Assembly (NCBI RefSeq): GCF_004346225.1
Contig: NZ_SMAJ01000016.1
Location: 41,935 to 105,934 of the forward strand
From: Paralcaligenes ureilyticus
GTDB taxonomy: Bacteria > Pseudomonadota > Gammaproteobacteria > Burkholderiales > Burkholderiaceae_B
DNA: 64,000 nucleotides
Direction: 5' to 3'
Shown here: positions 35,149 to 44,602 of the stretch, in pieces
Position numbering within the stretch: position 1 is the first letter of the stretch
Layout of the letters: each line of letters opens with the position of its first letter
Translations under genes and position numbers: made by a program
Notes under the pieces: generated by a model
What the model was told of the DNA's origin: nothing
What the model saw: only the letters and a program-made list of their open reading frames with translations
The model's database searches: none

Positions 35149-36454
35149 AACGCTTTTGTTCGTAGACGTTGAAATCCCAATGCATATCAGGGTAATACTT
35201 GCGCAACCGCCAATCACACGCTCGCGCATGACCCTCCATACCCTCGGCACGGGATATCCGCGACCCTACCGCACTGAACACCTGATTAGCCTGGGCCGAC
35301 AGCTCCTGATACGTCAAAACCTTGAGAAACTTCTGTACGTTCAGGCCTCCGCTATAGCGACCCGCACCTTTTGTAGGGAGAATATGATTAGTGCCTGAGC
35401 ATTTGTCTCCGTGGCTGACTGTGCTCCCTTCGCCGAGAAACAGGGATCCGTAGTTGCGCAGGTTTTCCCTCCACCACGACGGATCTTCCGCAATAACCTG
35501 CACATGTTCGGGAGAATATTGATCACTAATCTTGGCTGCCTCCTCGCGCGATTCGCACAATATGATCACGCCATGATCATGCCACGCTGCATTGACCACT
35601 TCCGCATTGGGCATGTCGGCGGCCACCTTGGGCATCAACGCGGCGACCGCGTTGCCCAGGGATTCAGACGTGGTAAAGAGCCAGACTGGAGAATTTGGAC
35701 CATGCTCCGCCTGGGACACCAGGTCTACGACGATAGTCATCGGATCAGCAGTTTCATCGGCAATAATCGCCGATTCTGTAGGACCGGCGAAGACGTCAAT
35801 GCCAACCTGACCAAATAGAATACGCTTGGCTTCGGCCACATAGGAATTACCCGGACCCACAATAATGTCGGCCTGTGGGCAACCGAACAGTCCATATGCC
35901 ATCGTGGCTATTGCCTGTACTCCCCCCATTTCCAGGATAATGTCAGCGCCCGAAAGGTCCATCGCGTAAGCCACCGCGGAATTTATGCTTGAGCCTCGGG
36001 GAGGCGAACTAGCTACGATACCCGATACACCCGCCGTCTTGGCAGTAGCAACACTCATGATCGCCGAGGCCGCATGAGCGTACCGCCCGCCTGGGACATA
36101 ACACCCCGCTGCGGCTATTGGGATTACGCGTTGACCCAGTCGAACGCCCGGTTCAGTTTCAATCTCGAATTCGGTCAAACTCTTGCGTTGCGCATTAGCG
36201 AATCTGACAACCTGTTTGTGCGCGAAACAAATATCTCGCCGCAATCCCTCTGGAACTTGATCTATAAGCGCGGCGCGCTTTGACGCAGAAAGCACAAAAT
36301 CACCCTCCCAACCGTCTAATCGACGTGCATAGTCGATAACCGCACTTTCACGCCGCTTTTCTATGTCCGCAAGCATCGCTTCCACACGTTCCTGAATCAA
36401 TCTGTTCTCGGCCTGGACTTGCCCGCTTGCTGCGACCGTCTTGATATAACGCAC
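35141..36454 (-). CDS. HisD-family dehydrogenase, sulfopropanediol dehydrogenase (HpsN)-like
   Basis: About 437 residues from a GTG at 36454, one base after the cuyA stop and preceded by GGAG. An upstream start inside cuyA would add 32 foreign residues. The zinc ligands of histidinol dehydrogenase align well: Gln248 and His251 (SQAEHG), Asp350 (SHGDKCSGTNH) and His409 (GMEGHA); the catalytic Glu316-His317 (SPEHVQ) is also kept. HisD enzymes oxidise a primary alcohol to an acid with two NAD+. HpsN, a homologue, does this to 2,3-dihydroxypropane-1-sulfonate. Given cuyA next door and no other his genes, a sulfonate substrate (dihydroxypropanesulfonate or cysteinolate) is much more likely than histidinol. 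Confidence 0.82.
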   Translation of the reverse strand: MRYIKTVAASGQVQAENRLIQERVEAMLADIEKRRESAVIDYARRLDGWEGDFVLSASKRAALIDQVPEGLRRDICFAHKQVVRFANAQRKSLTEFEIETEPGVRLGQRVIPIAAAGCYVPGGRYAHAASAIMSVATAKTAGVSGIVASSPPRGSSINSAVAYAMDLSGADIILEMGGVQAIATMAYGLFGCPQADIIVGPGNSYVAEAKRILFGQVGIDVFAGPTESAIIADETADPMTIVVDLVSQAEHGPNSPVWLFTTSESLGNAVAALMPKVAADMPNAEVVNAAWHDHGVIILCESREEAAKISDQYSPEHVQVIAEDPSWWRENLRNYGSLFLGEGSTVSHGDKCSGTNHILPTKGAGRYSGGLNVQKFLKVLTYQELSAQANQVFSAVGSRISRAEGMEGHARACDWRLRKYYPDMHWDFNVYEQKRYA

Positions 36455-36455
36455 G

Positions 36456-37481
36456 TTAGTCTCCAGATTTCTCGATTGAATTGGATAGTCCAAGCATCGC
36501 CGGGTAGCCAAACAGCGCGGCACTTCCACCCGTATGCAAAAAAACCACATCCCTTTCTTTGTCGAAATAGCCCTTGCGAATCAGGTCGATCAAGCCTGCC
36601 ATGCCCTTGCCGGAATAAACCGGGTCAAGCAGAATCCCTTCAGTTTGCGCGAGCAAATTCACGGCCTCCACCATGCCATCGGTGGGCTGGCCATAACCAC
36701 TTCCAACGTAATCGCTATTGGCAACCACATCGTCCCTGCGAATAATGTCCTTCAGGCCAAGGTAGTCCGTGGTGCGGCAAGCAAGATCGTAGACCATGTT
36801 TTCCTGCTTTTCGCGCGCAGCGCGTACGCTAATGCCTAAAACTGGAATGTTCGAGCGTGATCCCACTAAGCCGGCAACCAGGCCTGCTTGCGTACCCGCG
36901 CTGCCGGTCGCGTGAACAAGATGACTGATCACAAGCCCGCGATCATTAGCCTGAGTAAGGAGTTCCAAGGCTGCATTAACGTAACCTAAAGCCCCCACCG
37001 GAGTCGATCCACCGCCTGGCACGATATAAGGGTGTTTACCGTTTTGACGCAACTCGTCGGCAAGCTGTTCCATTGCCGCCGCCATGTCAGTGCCGCCAGC
37101 GCGCCTGGACACTATTGCACCGTGTAATTGATCCAGAAGTACATTGCCATTATGGTTGTAGCTCTCGTCGGTATATCCTGTTCGGTCTTCCAGCAAAATA
37201 TGACACCTCATTCCAAGCTTGGTGGCGATAGCCGCAGTTTGACGCGCATGATTTGACTGAGTGGCACCCTGAGTGATAACCGTGTCCGCCTTCTGTGCGA
37301 TAGCATCGGCCATCAGAAATTCGAGCTTGCGAGTCTTATTGCCACCCGACGATAGACCGGTACAGTCGTCACGTTTGATCCATAGGCGAGGGCCGCCAAG
37401 ATGCTTTGTCAGGCGCTCCATCGGCTCCAGCGGTGTGGGCAGATGGGCAAAGTGCAAACGTGGGTAGCGCGATAAGTGCAT
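36456..37481 (-). CDS. cuyA: L-cysteate sulfo-lyase (CuyA), D-cysteine desulfhydrase family
   Basis: A 341-residue PLP enzyme of the ACC deaminase/D-cysteine desulfhydrase fold. The cofactor Lys is Lys49 in [12 protein letters not shown], and the sequence follows marine CuyA closely: [57 protein letters not shown] and [17 protein letters not shown]. CuyA splits L-cysteate into pyruvate, sulfite and ammonium. It is the first gene of the six-gene operon and faces a MocR regulator across a 166-base region. D-cysteine desulfhydrase activity remains an alternative. Confidence 0.85.
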   Translation of the reverse strand: MHLSRYPRLHFAHLPTPLEPMERLTKHLGGPRLWIKRDDCTGLSSGGNKTRKLEFLMADAIAQKADTVITQGATQSNHARQTAAIATKLGMRCHILLEDRTGYTDESYNHNGNVLLDQLHGAIVSRRAGGTDMAAAMEQLADELRQNGKHPYIVPGGGSTPVGALGYVNAALELLTQANDRGLVISHLVHATGSAGTQAGLVAGLVGSRSNIPVLGISVRAAREKQENMVYDLACRTTDYLGLKDIIRRDDVVANSDYVGSGYGQPTDGMVEAVNLLAQTEGILLDPVYSGKGMAGLIDLIRKGYFDKERDVVFLHTGGSAALFGYPAMLGLSNSIEKSGD

Positions 37482-37564
37482 AGCTGTATTCCTTGCTCTG
37501 CGTAGAGCTATTTACCCGATTGCCGACGCGACAATCACGTACGGGCTGTAAAGGCGATATGGAA

Positions 37565-37599
37565 ATGGTACGTGACTGTGGTTGTTTCTCTTAATACCA
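37565..37599. promoter_or_regulatory. Candidate MocR operator between cuyA and the mocR-type gene
   Basis: ATGGTA (37565-37570) and ATACCA (37594-37599) form an inverted pair about 23 bases apart. ATACCA is the half-site known for the MocR member GabR. The whole block recurs almost unchanged at 44716-44750, in front of the second ABC operon, which supports a regulatory role. Confidence 0.5.
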
Positions 37600-37647
37600 G
37601 ATATGATCTATCCATAAAGCCAGCATTTTCTGCTCGTCGTCAACCTC

Positions 37648-39156
37648 GTGAGCCACAAAATGAAACCGTCGACTCGCACCATCGACATAATGTGGTCACA
37701 GCTATTCCTGCAATTCGAAAAGCAATCCAGCACATTGCAAGGACAGTTGCGCGACATGCTCATGCATGCCGTTATAGAAGGCTTTATTCTTCCGGGCGAA
37801 ACACTCCCCTCCAGTCGCCTTCTGGCCCAGACGCTTGGACTATCTCGCACCACGGTAATGTTGGCACTACAGGCACTCGCAGACAAGGGCATCGTCGTTG
37901 GCCAGCAACGCAGCGGTTATGTCGTTGCTGAACAGCCTCAGGTCACCTATCTTGGTGCTCGAAAACGAGCTGACGAGCCGGTGCAGCAAGGAAGCGTTGC
38001 CTGGGAAAGCCGTTTGATGCTTACCCCGTCAAAACAACAGAACATAGAAAAGCCGGCCGACTGGCAGCAACAACCATTTCCCTTTATCTACGGGCAGTTT
38101 GACGCCAGCCTGTTTCCGATCCGCGATTGGCGCGAATGCGTACTGGAATCCCTTCAGCCACGCGCCTTGCGCCACTGGGCTCCCGACCACCTTGATCGCG
38201 ACAACGAACCACTCGTCGAACAGATCCAGCGACGCCTGCTCCCCGCGCGCGGCATATGGGTGGAACGAGATGAAATTCTTGTTACGGCAGGGGCTCAACA
38301 AGCGACATTTCTATTATCCGAATTGCTGATTGGTCCGAATACCCGAATCGGCATTGAAAATCCTGGCTATCCGGACGCTCGCAACAATTTTTCGCTACGG
38401 TCGAAAAATGTCCAACCGTTGGCCATAGATGGAGATGGTCTTGTGCCTAACGCGGCCTTGTCGCACTGCGACTATGTTTACGTCACGCCTAGCCACCAAT
38501 GCCCGACCACCGTAACAATGTCGCTAGCGCGACGACGCTTGCTACTAGCATATGCGGCGCGTGACGACTTTGTGGTGATCGAGGATGATCACGAAAGCGA
38601 ACTCAATTTTTCAGGCCACCCGACTCCTGCCCTCAAGAGCCTGGACACTGCACAGCGCGTAATCTACGTCGGCAGTCTCTCGAAGACACTTGCCCATGGC
38701 CTACGGCTAGGCTTTGTCGTAGCGCCGGCAGAACTCATACGCGAGCTGCGATCCCTGCGACGGCTAATGATGCGGCATGTGCCGACCAATAATCAGCAGT
38801 CGGCGGCCAGCTTCATTGCGCACGGTCACCATGAAGCGTTCATGCGCCGACTTAATGTCGCTTATCGGCATCGGGCAGCCGCTTTACATTCAGCCTTGGA
38901 AATATACACGCCAGAACTGAAGCAAGTGCCCGCACAAGGCGGCTCGGCATTATGGGTCACAGGGCCACCAGAACTGGACACACGAAAGCTCGCGCAGCGC
39001 CTCTACGCAAGAGGAGTTGTTGTTGAACCCGGAGACGTATTCTTCACGGGCAACGAACAACCGCAGAATCACCTGCGAATCGGCTATTCATCGATTGCAA
39101 TAGACCGTATTGAGCCGGGAGTGCGCATCATCGCAGAAGAACTCGTGCTGAAATGA
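37648..39156 (+). CDS. MocR-family regulator (GntR helix-turn-helix fused to an aminotransferase domain)
   Basis: A 502-residue fusion. The N-terminal GntR winged helix includes GQLRDMLMHAVIEGFILPGETLPSSRLLAQTLGLSRTTV (about 32-70); the rest is a class I aminotransferase-like domain with YVTPSHQCPTTVTMSL, VIEDDHESELNF and the PLP-Lys region YVGSLSKTLAHGLRLGFVV (about 340). MocR proteins such as TauR and GabR sense an amino compound through PLP. The start is a GTG at 37648; an ATG lies four codons on. A divergent position next to cuyA and a deleted second copy near the other ABC operon mark it as the regulator of the sulfonate island. Confidence 0.88.
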   Translation: MSHKMKPSTRTIDIMWSQLFLQFEKQSSTLQGQLRDMLMHAVIEGFILPGETLPSSRLLAQTLGLSRTTVMLALQALADKGIVVGQQRSGYVVAEQPQVTYLGARKRADEPVQQGSVAWESRLMLTPSKQQNIEKPADWQQQPFPFIYGQFDASLFPIRDWRECVLESLQPRALRHWAPDHLDRDNEPLVEQIQRRLLPARGIWVERDEILVTAGAQQATFLLSELLIGPNTRIGIENPGYPDARNNFSLRSKNVQPLAIDGDGLVPNAALSHCDYVYVTPSHQCPTTVTMSLARRRLLLAYAARDDFVVIEDDHESELNFSGHPTPALKSLDTAQRVIYVGSLSKTLAHGLRLGFVVAPAELIRELRSLRRLMMRHVPTNNQQSAASFIAHGHHEAFMRRLNVAYRHRAAALHSALEIYTPELKQVPAQGGSALWVTGPPELDTRKLAQRLYARGVVVEPGDVFFTGNEQPQNHLRIGYSSIAIDRIEPGVRIIAEELVLK

Positions 39157-39302
39157 TAATAGCCAGACAGAGACACGGCTTCGCAGAAACCAAAGCCGCC
39201 TTGAGTATTCTCAATACACTGGCCTTATCAATAAAAATGATCTGGACCTACCTGAGCGTTTATTGGACTGCTAACGTTAAAAAACCATAAGGAGGCTAAT
39301 TC

Positions 39303-40889
39303 ATGTTCGATACTATTATCTCAGGTGGTGAAATCATTGACGGCACTGGAGCACCGAGTTTTGTGGCCGACGTCGGTATTGCGGGAGACCGAATTACTGC
39401 ACTCGGTGATTTGACCTCCGCCACCGCCATCAACCGTATCGACGCAAGCGGGTTAACCGTAACACCCGGATTCATCGACATCCATACCCATTCCGACTTC
39501 ACGCTGCTAGCGGATGGGCGTGCTGATAGTCAGCTCTGCCAGGGCGTCACAACCGAGGTCATCGGGCAATGCGGGTTTAGCTGCGCACCGCTCGGCCGAC
39601 AGGCCGGAGGTAGCCAACTTTTTGGCTACGTCGACGTCGGCATACCTATTAACTGGCGTTCTTTCGGAGAGTATCTCGAACAGCTCGAAAGGGCCCGCCC
39701 TGCCGTCAACGTGGCGGCGTTCGTAGGTCATGGTGCAATTCACAGCGCAATCAAGGAAAATGACTCATCTCCGAGCACTGCTAACGAAATAGACGCAATG
39801 GTGCGGCTGGCCGAAGAAGCCTTCGATGAGGGAGCGTGGGGATTTTCCACTGGTCTTGAATACTGGCCCGGGATTGCGGCCCCCCTCGAAGAGATCGCGG
39901 CACTAACCACGGTAACGGCCAAGCGCAATGGTCTGTATTCCACTCATGTCCGTAATCGCGACGTTTATTACGACCTAGGCTTTTCTGAAGCGATTGCGAC
40001 CGCGCGTCACACCAATGCCAAACTTCAAATCTCGCACATACAGCCCAAGTTTGGTGCGCCCGCTATGGCCATGCAACATACTCTCGAAATGTTATATCGC
40101 GCAGGGCGCGAAGGCGTAGACGTTGCTTTTGATATTATCCCGCATGATTGGAACCATACAAGCATGGTGTCAGTGCTGCCCATGTGGGCACGCGAAGGCG
40201 GTACGACTAAAACCCTTGAACGTCTTAAAGACCCTGCTTTGCGTAAACGTATGAAGGAGAACCCCCGCCCAATGTGGCGTCTGGTTACGGTAGGCCGTTG
40301 GAATGACATCGTATTATTGCATTCAGTGGCAAATGTTGATCTGATTGGCATGAATTTCTCCGATATCGCCCAACTGCGAGGAGTGGATCCATTTGATGCG
40401 GTGCTGGATCTGCTAACGGAAGAAGGAGAGGCATTGCCGCAAATGATGTGGACCTCCCACAGCTTCAACGATAACGACATTTGCATGTGCATGCGTGAAG
40501 CCAAGTGCATGGTGATGTCAGATACATTAGCCCTTTCGCAACGTGGCCCGCTGAAGGGACTAATTGGATCGCTCAGCGGCTACGGATGGACAGCCCGGTT
40601 ACTTGGCCACTACGCGCGTGAACGTGGAATAATCTCATTAACGGAAGCAGTCAACCGCATCACTGTTCGGCCTGCCGAAAGGCTCGGGCTAGTCGATCGT
40701 GGGAGACTGCGAGCCGGCGCATTCGCTGATGTTACTGTCTTCAATCCAAAACTTGTGCATGATGAGTCGACTGTGCTAGCACCTCTCAGTTCGCCCAAAG
40801 GGTTTATTCATGTGATGGTTAACGGATGTTTTGCTGTACGCGACGGAGTCCGGAATGACGTACAGTCTGGGCATGTACTTCGCCATTAA
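39303..40889 (+). CDS. N-acyl-D-amino-acid deacylase family amidohydrolase
   Basis: A 528-residue amidohydrolase of the D-aminoacylase group, preceded by a strong AAGGAGG. The metal-binding HTHSD is at residues 61-65 (GFIDIHTHSD), the family Cys region reads TTEVIGQCGFSCAPL, and later ligands appear in YSTHVRNR and LQISHIQPK. Such enzymes remove acyl groups from N-acyl-D-amino acids. Here it sits between the MocR gene and a second sulfonate-type importer, so it may release an amino-sulfonate from an N-acylated precursor; that is inference. It is followed on the other strand by the importer genes. Confidence 0.85.
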   Translation: MFDTIISGGEIIDGTGAPSFVADVGIAGDRITALGDLTSATAINRIDASGLTVTPGFIDIHTHSDFTLLADGRADSQLCQGVTTEVIGQCGFSCAPLGRQAGGSQLFGYVDVGIPINWRSFGEYLEQLERARPAVNVAAFVGHGAIHSAIKENDSSPSTANEIDAMVRLAEEAFDEGAWGFSTGLEYWPGIAAPLEEIAALTTVTAKRNGLYSTHVRNRDVYYDLGFSEAIATARHTNAKLQISHIQPKFGAPAMAMQHTLEMLYRAGREGVDVAFDIIPHDWNHTSMVSVLPMWAREGGTTKTLERLKDPALRKRMKENPRPMWRLVTVGRWNDIVLLHSVANVDLIGMNFSDIAQLRGVDPFDAVLDLLTEEGEALPQMMWTSHSFNDNDICMCMREAKCMVMSDTLALSQRGPLKGLIGSLSGYGWTARLLGHYARERGIISLTEAVNRITVRPAERLGLVDRGRLRAGAFADVTVFNPKLVHDESTVLAPLSSPKGFIHVMVNGCFAVRDGVRNDVQSGHVLRH

Positions 40890-40945
40890 GCCCAGTACGG
40901 CGACCATATAAATCCAGCCTTCGTGGATCATCATATACATTTTTA
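40890..40945 (-). mobile_element. Tiny IS3-type transposase relic
   Basis: The minus strand reads MMIHEGWIYMVAVLGL, which resembles the IS3-family OrfB motif (THEGWLYLAVVLDL) just before the second catalytic Asp. Only about 18 codons are recognisable, so the call is weak. It touches the stop of the deacylase gene. Confidence 0.3.
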
Positions 40946-41098
40946 ACCCTATGGACACGGTTTAAAAGCCATTCGTCAACTCAGTGATCAGACAGTTACT
41001 CGGGTGCGAGATGGCACTTCCATTTGCTCAAAGGCACCGAGAAAGTGCACCCAGACGCCAGGACGCCTAGGTGCGTATCCAGCAGTATGGCGACGAAA

Positions 41099-42160
41099 TT
41101 ACTGACCTTTACCACTACCATTCAAGTCAGCAAATGATTTCAGCTTTGGGTCGCCATTGACCAACTTTAAGTATTTGTCGGTGATGTAGCTCTTGGGGTC
41201 GGGCAGCGGTTCATCCGCACGCAACGAGCCAACTTCCTTCGAAAAGGAAGCAATTATATTCATGATGGTGTCAACACGCGACGGCTGCGAGCCACGGCTA
41301 AACAAGGCTAGTTGTTGGACAAGGTTAAAAGTGGGGCGACGATCAAACTCCTTATTCATCGCTGCCTCAGAGATGGTGACGCCGCCCGCTGCATAGTATT
41401 TTTTCATCAATACAAGCGCGTCCTTCCGGTTGGCCTCCAACCAGCGCTGGGCGCGCAGATACACGGCAAGGAAGGCCGCTACTCGGTGCGGGTGAGCGTT
41501 TCCCCACTCCGCACGTACCACTACGTTACCAGGGATCAAGACACCAGCATCTTTTCCCGAACATAGCAGCTTAGCGCCTGCTTTCTCTTCCACTGTGTAA
41601 GTGTTGGGCGCCCATAGTGCGCCAATCTCCACGCTACCAGAACTCATTGCAGAAACTATCTGTGCTTGATCCATTGAGCGTATGGTCGTATCGTCTTTCG
41701 TCAAGCCAAATTTCTTTAGACAATACCGGGCAGCTAGGTCACCCGTAGAATTGCCGGTCAGATATATCGTCTTACCCTTGATCGTCGCCGGGTCTCTGAT
41801 GTAATTATCGCTATCCGGGCCATGCACGTAGAGCGCGTTGACAGCCGATTGATCCTCGGCGAGCGCAATCGTGTGAAGCCCAAACCGCGCGGCGCCTAGT
41901 ACCGCCGGTACCGACCCGACGATACCCACGTCCCACGATCTACTAGCCGCAATTTGCGGCGCGCCGGCAGGGAAGTTGGTGATTGTCACCTTTAGGCCCA
42001 CATCCTTCCACCAACCTTTCTCTTCAGCGACTAAAAACGGTAACGTACTAAACAACGCAGGCTGGGAGCCTATACGAACCTCTTGTAAATCCTTGGCGGA
42101 GACGCTCAACGATGTCAGTGTCAGAAACACAGCTATGACCCAATGAATAATCTTATTCAT
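41099..42160 (-). CDS. Sulfonate/nitrate-type ABC transporter substrate-binding protein
   Basis: A 353-residue periplasmic binding protein (NMT1/SsuA-like) with a Sec signal peptide (about 1-22, VSAKD). The block IGSQPALFSTLPFLVAEEKGWWKDVGLKV and the ligand loop PAGAPQIAASRSWDVGIVGS are typical. It is the last gene of a four-gene importer operon, after two permeases and an ATPase. It differs clearly from the TauA-like protein at 33 kb, so the island has two separate uptake systems. Confidence 0.87.
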   Translation of the reverse strand: MNKIIHWVIAVFLTLTSLSVSAKDLQEVRIGSQPALFSTLPFLVAEEKGWWKDVGLKVTITNFPAGAPQIAASRSWDVGIVGSVPAVLGAARFGLHTIALAEDQSAVNALYVHGPDSDNYIRDPATIKGKTIYLTGNSTGDLAARYCLKKFGLTKDDTTIRSMDQAQIVSAMSSGSVEIGALWAPNTYTVEEKAGAKLLCSGKDAGVLIPGNVVVRAEWGNAHPHRVAAFLAVYLRAQRWLEANRKDALVLMKKYYAAGGVTISEAAMNKEFDRRPTFNLVQQLALFSRGSQPSRVDTIMNIIASFSKEVGSLRADEPLPDPKSYITDKYLKLVNGDPKLKSFADLNGSGKGQ

Positions 42161-42222
42161 GCAGATTTCTCCTCGATTTATTTTAAAGACAACTGAAATG
42201 ATAAGAACCCAAACGTTGGGGA

Positions 42223-43020
42223 TTAATTAGCCACCCGCTCGTTTTGCTCGCGCAGCAGCCGCCAGATCTGCGTTCGCAGATGCACAAACGACTCAAGATC
42301 CATTACGTCTTCGATGCGCTCGTACTGCTGCCAGCCTTCGGCGTCACGAATTGACTTAATGTTAATAATTTCCCGAATTCTTCCAGGACGACGAGTCATC
42401 ACAACCACACGGTCGGCCAGATAAACGGCCTCTTCCACGGCATGTGTAATAAACATAACAGTGCGAGGATTGGCGCGCCCCACGCGCAGCAGCTCTTCCT
42501 GCATCACTGTGCGAGTTTGAGCATCGAGCGCCCCAAAGGGTTCATCCATAAGAAGCACAGTGGGATTAAGCACATAGGCACGAGCAATCGCTACGCGTTG
42601 CTGCATACCACCGGAGAGCTGATGGGGATAGGCTGATTCATAGCCTTCCAAACCCATAAGCCGTATATTGCACCGGATGCGATCTTCTGCCTCATTGCGC
42701 GGAACACGCAGCGACCGAAGACCGAACCGAATATTCTCCGACACAGTCTTCCATGGAAATAGTGCGAACTGCTGAAATACCACTGCGCGCTCCGGTCCTG
42801 GAGCCTTGACCTCCTTACCTCCAACTGCAACGCTACCATTGCTGACAAACTCCAGCCCAGCAGCCATGCGCAAACAAGTAGTTTTGCCACAGCCGGATGG
42901 CCCGACTACTGCGACAAACTCCTTTTCCTGTACGGAGAAAGTGATGTCGTCTAGGGCTAGGAAATTTTTGCCTTCGCGACGAAAACTTCGGGAGACATTA
43001 GAAAAAACAATATTGCTCAT
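42223..43020 (-). CDS. Sulfonate/nitrate-type ABC transporter ATP-binding protein
   Basis: About 265 residues from MSNIVFSN at 43020; a longer frame starts inside the permease. Walker A GPSGCGKTT, Q-loop FQQFALFPWK, signature LSGGMQQRVAIARAY, Walker B VLLMDEPFGALD and the switch His in FITHAVEEAV are intact. It resembles SsuB/TauB/NrtD ATPases. Confidence 0.9.
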   Translation of the reverse strand: MSNIVFSNVSRSFRREGKNFLALDDITFSVQEKEFVAVVGPSGCGKTTCLRMAAGLEFVSNGSVAVGGKEVKAPGPERAVVFQQFALFPWKTVSENIRFGLRSLRVPRNEAEDRIRCNIRLMGLEGYESAYPHQLSGGMQQRVAIARAYVLNPTVLLMDEPFGALDAQTRTVMQEELLRVGRANPRTVMFITHAVEEAVYLADRVVVMTRRPGRIREIINIKSIRDAEGWQQYERIEDVMDLESFVHLRTQIWRLLREQNERVAN

Positions 43021-43024
43021 GAAT

Positions 43025-43804
43025 CTATCTGCCTCGGTTGCGATTAAGCCAACCCTCAATACCACCCAAGCCAAAATCAATAAGCACGCCGAATATACCA
43101 GTGGCGATCATTCCCACCATCACAATCGGAGTGTCCAGCGCAGCTTGCGCGCGCACCATCATTAACCCGATACCACTATTGGCCGCGATCAATTCCGCAC
43201 CGATTAATGATTGCCAACCGGCCCCTGCACCAACCCGCAGGCCAGCAATAATAGATGGCAGCGAAGCTGGTAAAAGCACCTCATACACGATGCGGATGCC
43301 CGATGCACCGTAAACTTGCGCTGCCTCGATAAAGGTTTGCTCGACAAAGAGAGAACCTCGATAGGCATTAATTAAGCACGGAGGGAAAGCTCCGGCAAAG
43401 ATAATCAGGGTAGGGCCGCCAATTCCGGCACCAAACCACAATGCCGCAAAGGGTACCCACGCAATAGGTGCAATAAACCGCAGGCCGTCAAATAAAGGCG
43501 TCATTATATTGTCCAGCCAACGATACCAACCCATTAACAGACCTAGGGGAACTCCCACAGCGGCTGCCAAGAAGAAGCCACTCATGAACCGTCCAATACT
43601 AGCAGCCAAGTGGTCTTGCAGAGTCAAACCAGAAAATGGAATAATTAGTAACTTCAGTCCTTCTCCTACCACATCCCAAGGGAATGGCAAAAACTCACGT
43701 GGTGCTAGTTTGACCCAAGCCGCAAAAACCCATATACCGAAAAAAAACAGCATCCCTGTTATAGAGAACCCAATGGTCTGGGCCTTAGTAAGTCTTTCAC
43801 CCAT
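43025..43804 (-). CDS. Sulfonate/nitrate-type ABC transporter permease 1
   Basis: A 259-residue permease with six membrane helices and the coupling loop FIEAAQVYGASGIRIVYEVLLPASLPSIIAGL (about 158-189). A second, different permease is encoded 9 bases upstream, so the channel is probably a heterodimer; classical SsuC/TauC systems use one permease gene. Confidence 0.88.
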   Translation of the reverse strand: MGERLTKAQTIGFSITGMLFFFGIWVFAAWVKLAPREFLPFPWDVVGEGLKLLIIPFSGLTLQDHLAASIGRFMSGFFLAAAVGVPLGLLMGWYRWLDNIMTPLFDGLRFIAPIAWVPFAALWFGAGIGGPTLIIFAGAFPPCLINAYRGSLFVEQTFIEAAQVYGASGIRIVYEVLLPASLPSIIAGLRVGAGAGWQSLIGAELIAANSGIGLMMVRAQAALDTPIVMVGMIATGIFGVLIDFGLGGIEGWLNRNRGR

Positions 43805-43813
43805 CGTAAAACC

Positions 43814-44602
43814 TCAGTTGCGTGTACGCCAGGGCATCGAAAGGCGTTCAACATAATCAAATACTGCGGTTAGCGCAAAGCCGACAATCGCTACGGTTAC
43901 CATACCCGCCAAAATCATCGCCGGGTAGATATCCAGACCTGCCTGATAGAGAATTTTTCCCAAGCCTAAAGGAGCACCGAGAAGCTCTGCAGCTACAAGA
44001 GCCGTAAGACAGACTTGCAGTGATAATCGCACCCCCGTAAAGATAGAAGGCAGTGCGCCGGGCACAATCACTTCTTTCACAAGGAGCCAGCCGCGAATAC
44101 CAAGCATCTGGCTTGCTTCGATTATGGCCTGAGGAATATTACGCACCCCCGTAAAACTATTAATAACCGAAGGTACAAACGCAGCAAGCAATAAAATCAT
44201 AATTTTCGCGGCGTCACCCAGTCCAAGCCATACAATGGCCAGCGGGATCCAAGCTAGCGCAGGAATCGGCCTAATTAGTAGAAAGACAGGGCCCACCAAC
44301 GCCTCAGCTTTTCTGCTCCAGCCCATCCACAGTCCCAATGGAACGCCTATAACGGTCGCCGCAAAAAATCCCAGTAAAATAAGCTTCACACTTTGCAAAA
44401 CATGCTGGAGTAAAAGCCCTCCTGCATAGCCTTCGCCCAGTGCCAACTGACGCCCAGCCGCAATGAACTGTTCTGGCGTTGGGAAAAGCTGCGGGTTGAT
44501 TAAGCCATACTTGGAACCGAGATACCACGAACCAACCACCGTAAACACGACAGCAATACCGACTTGCGTCCGCCCAGACCTATCCCTGGCAGCCATGGTC
44601 AT
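43814..44602 (-). CDS. Sulfonate/nitrate-type ABC transporter permease 2
   Basis: About 262 residues from ATG 44602 (MTMAARDRSG); the longer frame would need a TTG at 44611. Six membrane helices and the loop IIEASQMLGIRGWLLVKEVIVPGALPSIFTGVRLS are present. No ribosome-binding site lies before this ATG, but it overlaps by ATGA the stop of a 24-codon leader frame that has one, so translation is probably coupled. Confidence 0.86.
   Translation of the reverse strand: MTMAARDRSGRTQVGIAVVFTVVGSWYLGSKYGLINPQLFPTPEQFIAAGRQLALGEGYAGGLLLQHVLQSVKLILLGFFAATVIGVPLGLWMGWSRKAEALVGPVFLLIRPIPALAWIPLAIVWLGLGDAAKIMILLLAAFVPSVINSFTGVRNIPQAIIEASQMLGIRGWLLVKEVIVPGALPSIFTGVRLSLQVCLTALVAAELLGAPLGLGKILYQAGLDIYPAMILAGMVTVAIVGFALTAVFDYVERLSMPWRTRN

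Noticed and set aside
35141..36454. Histidinol dehydrogenase of histidine synthesis
   Set aside because: The active-site residues fit HisD, but no other his gene is present and the neighbours are cuyA, an aminotransferase and a taurine-type importer; an HpsN-like role explains the context better.
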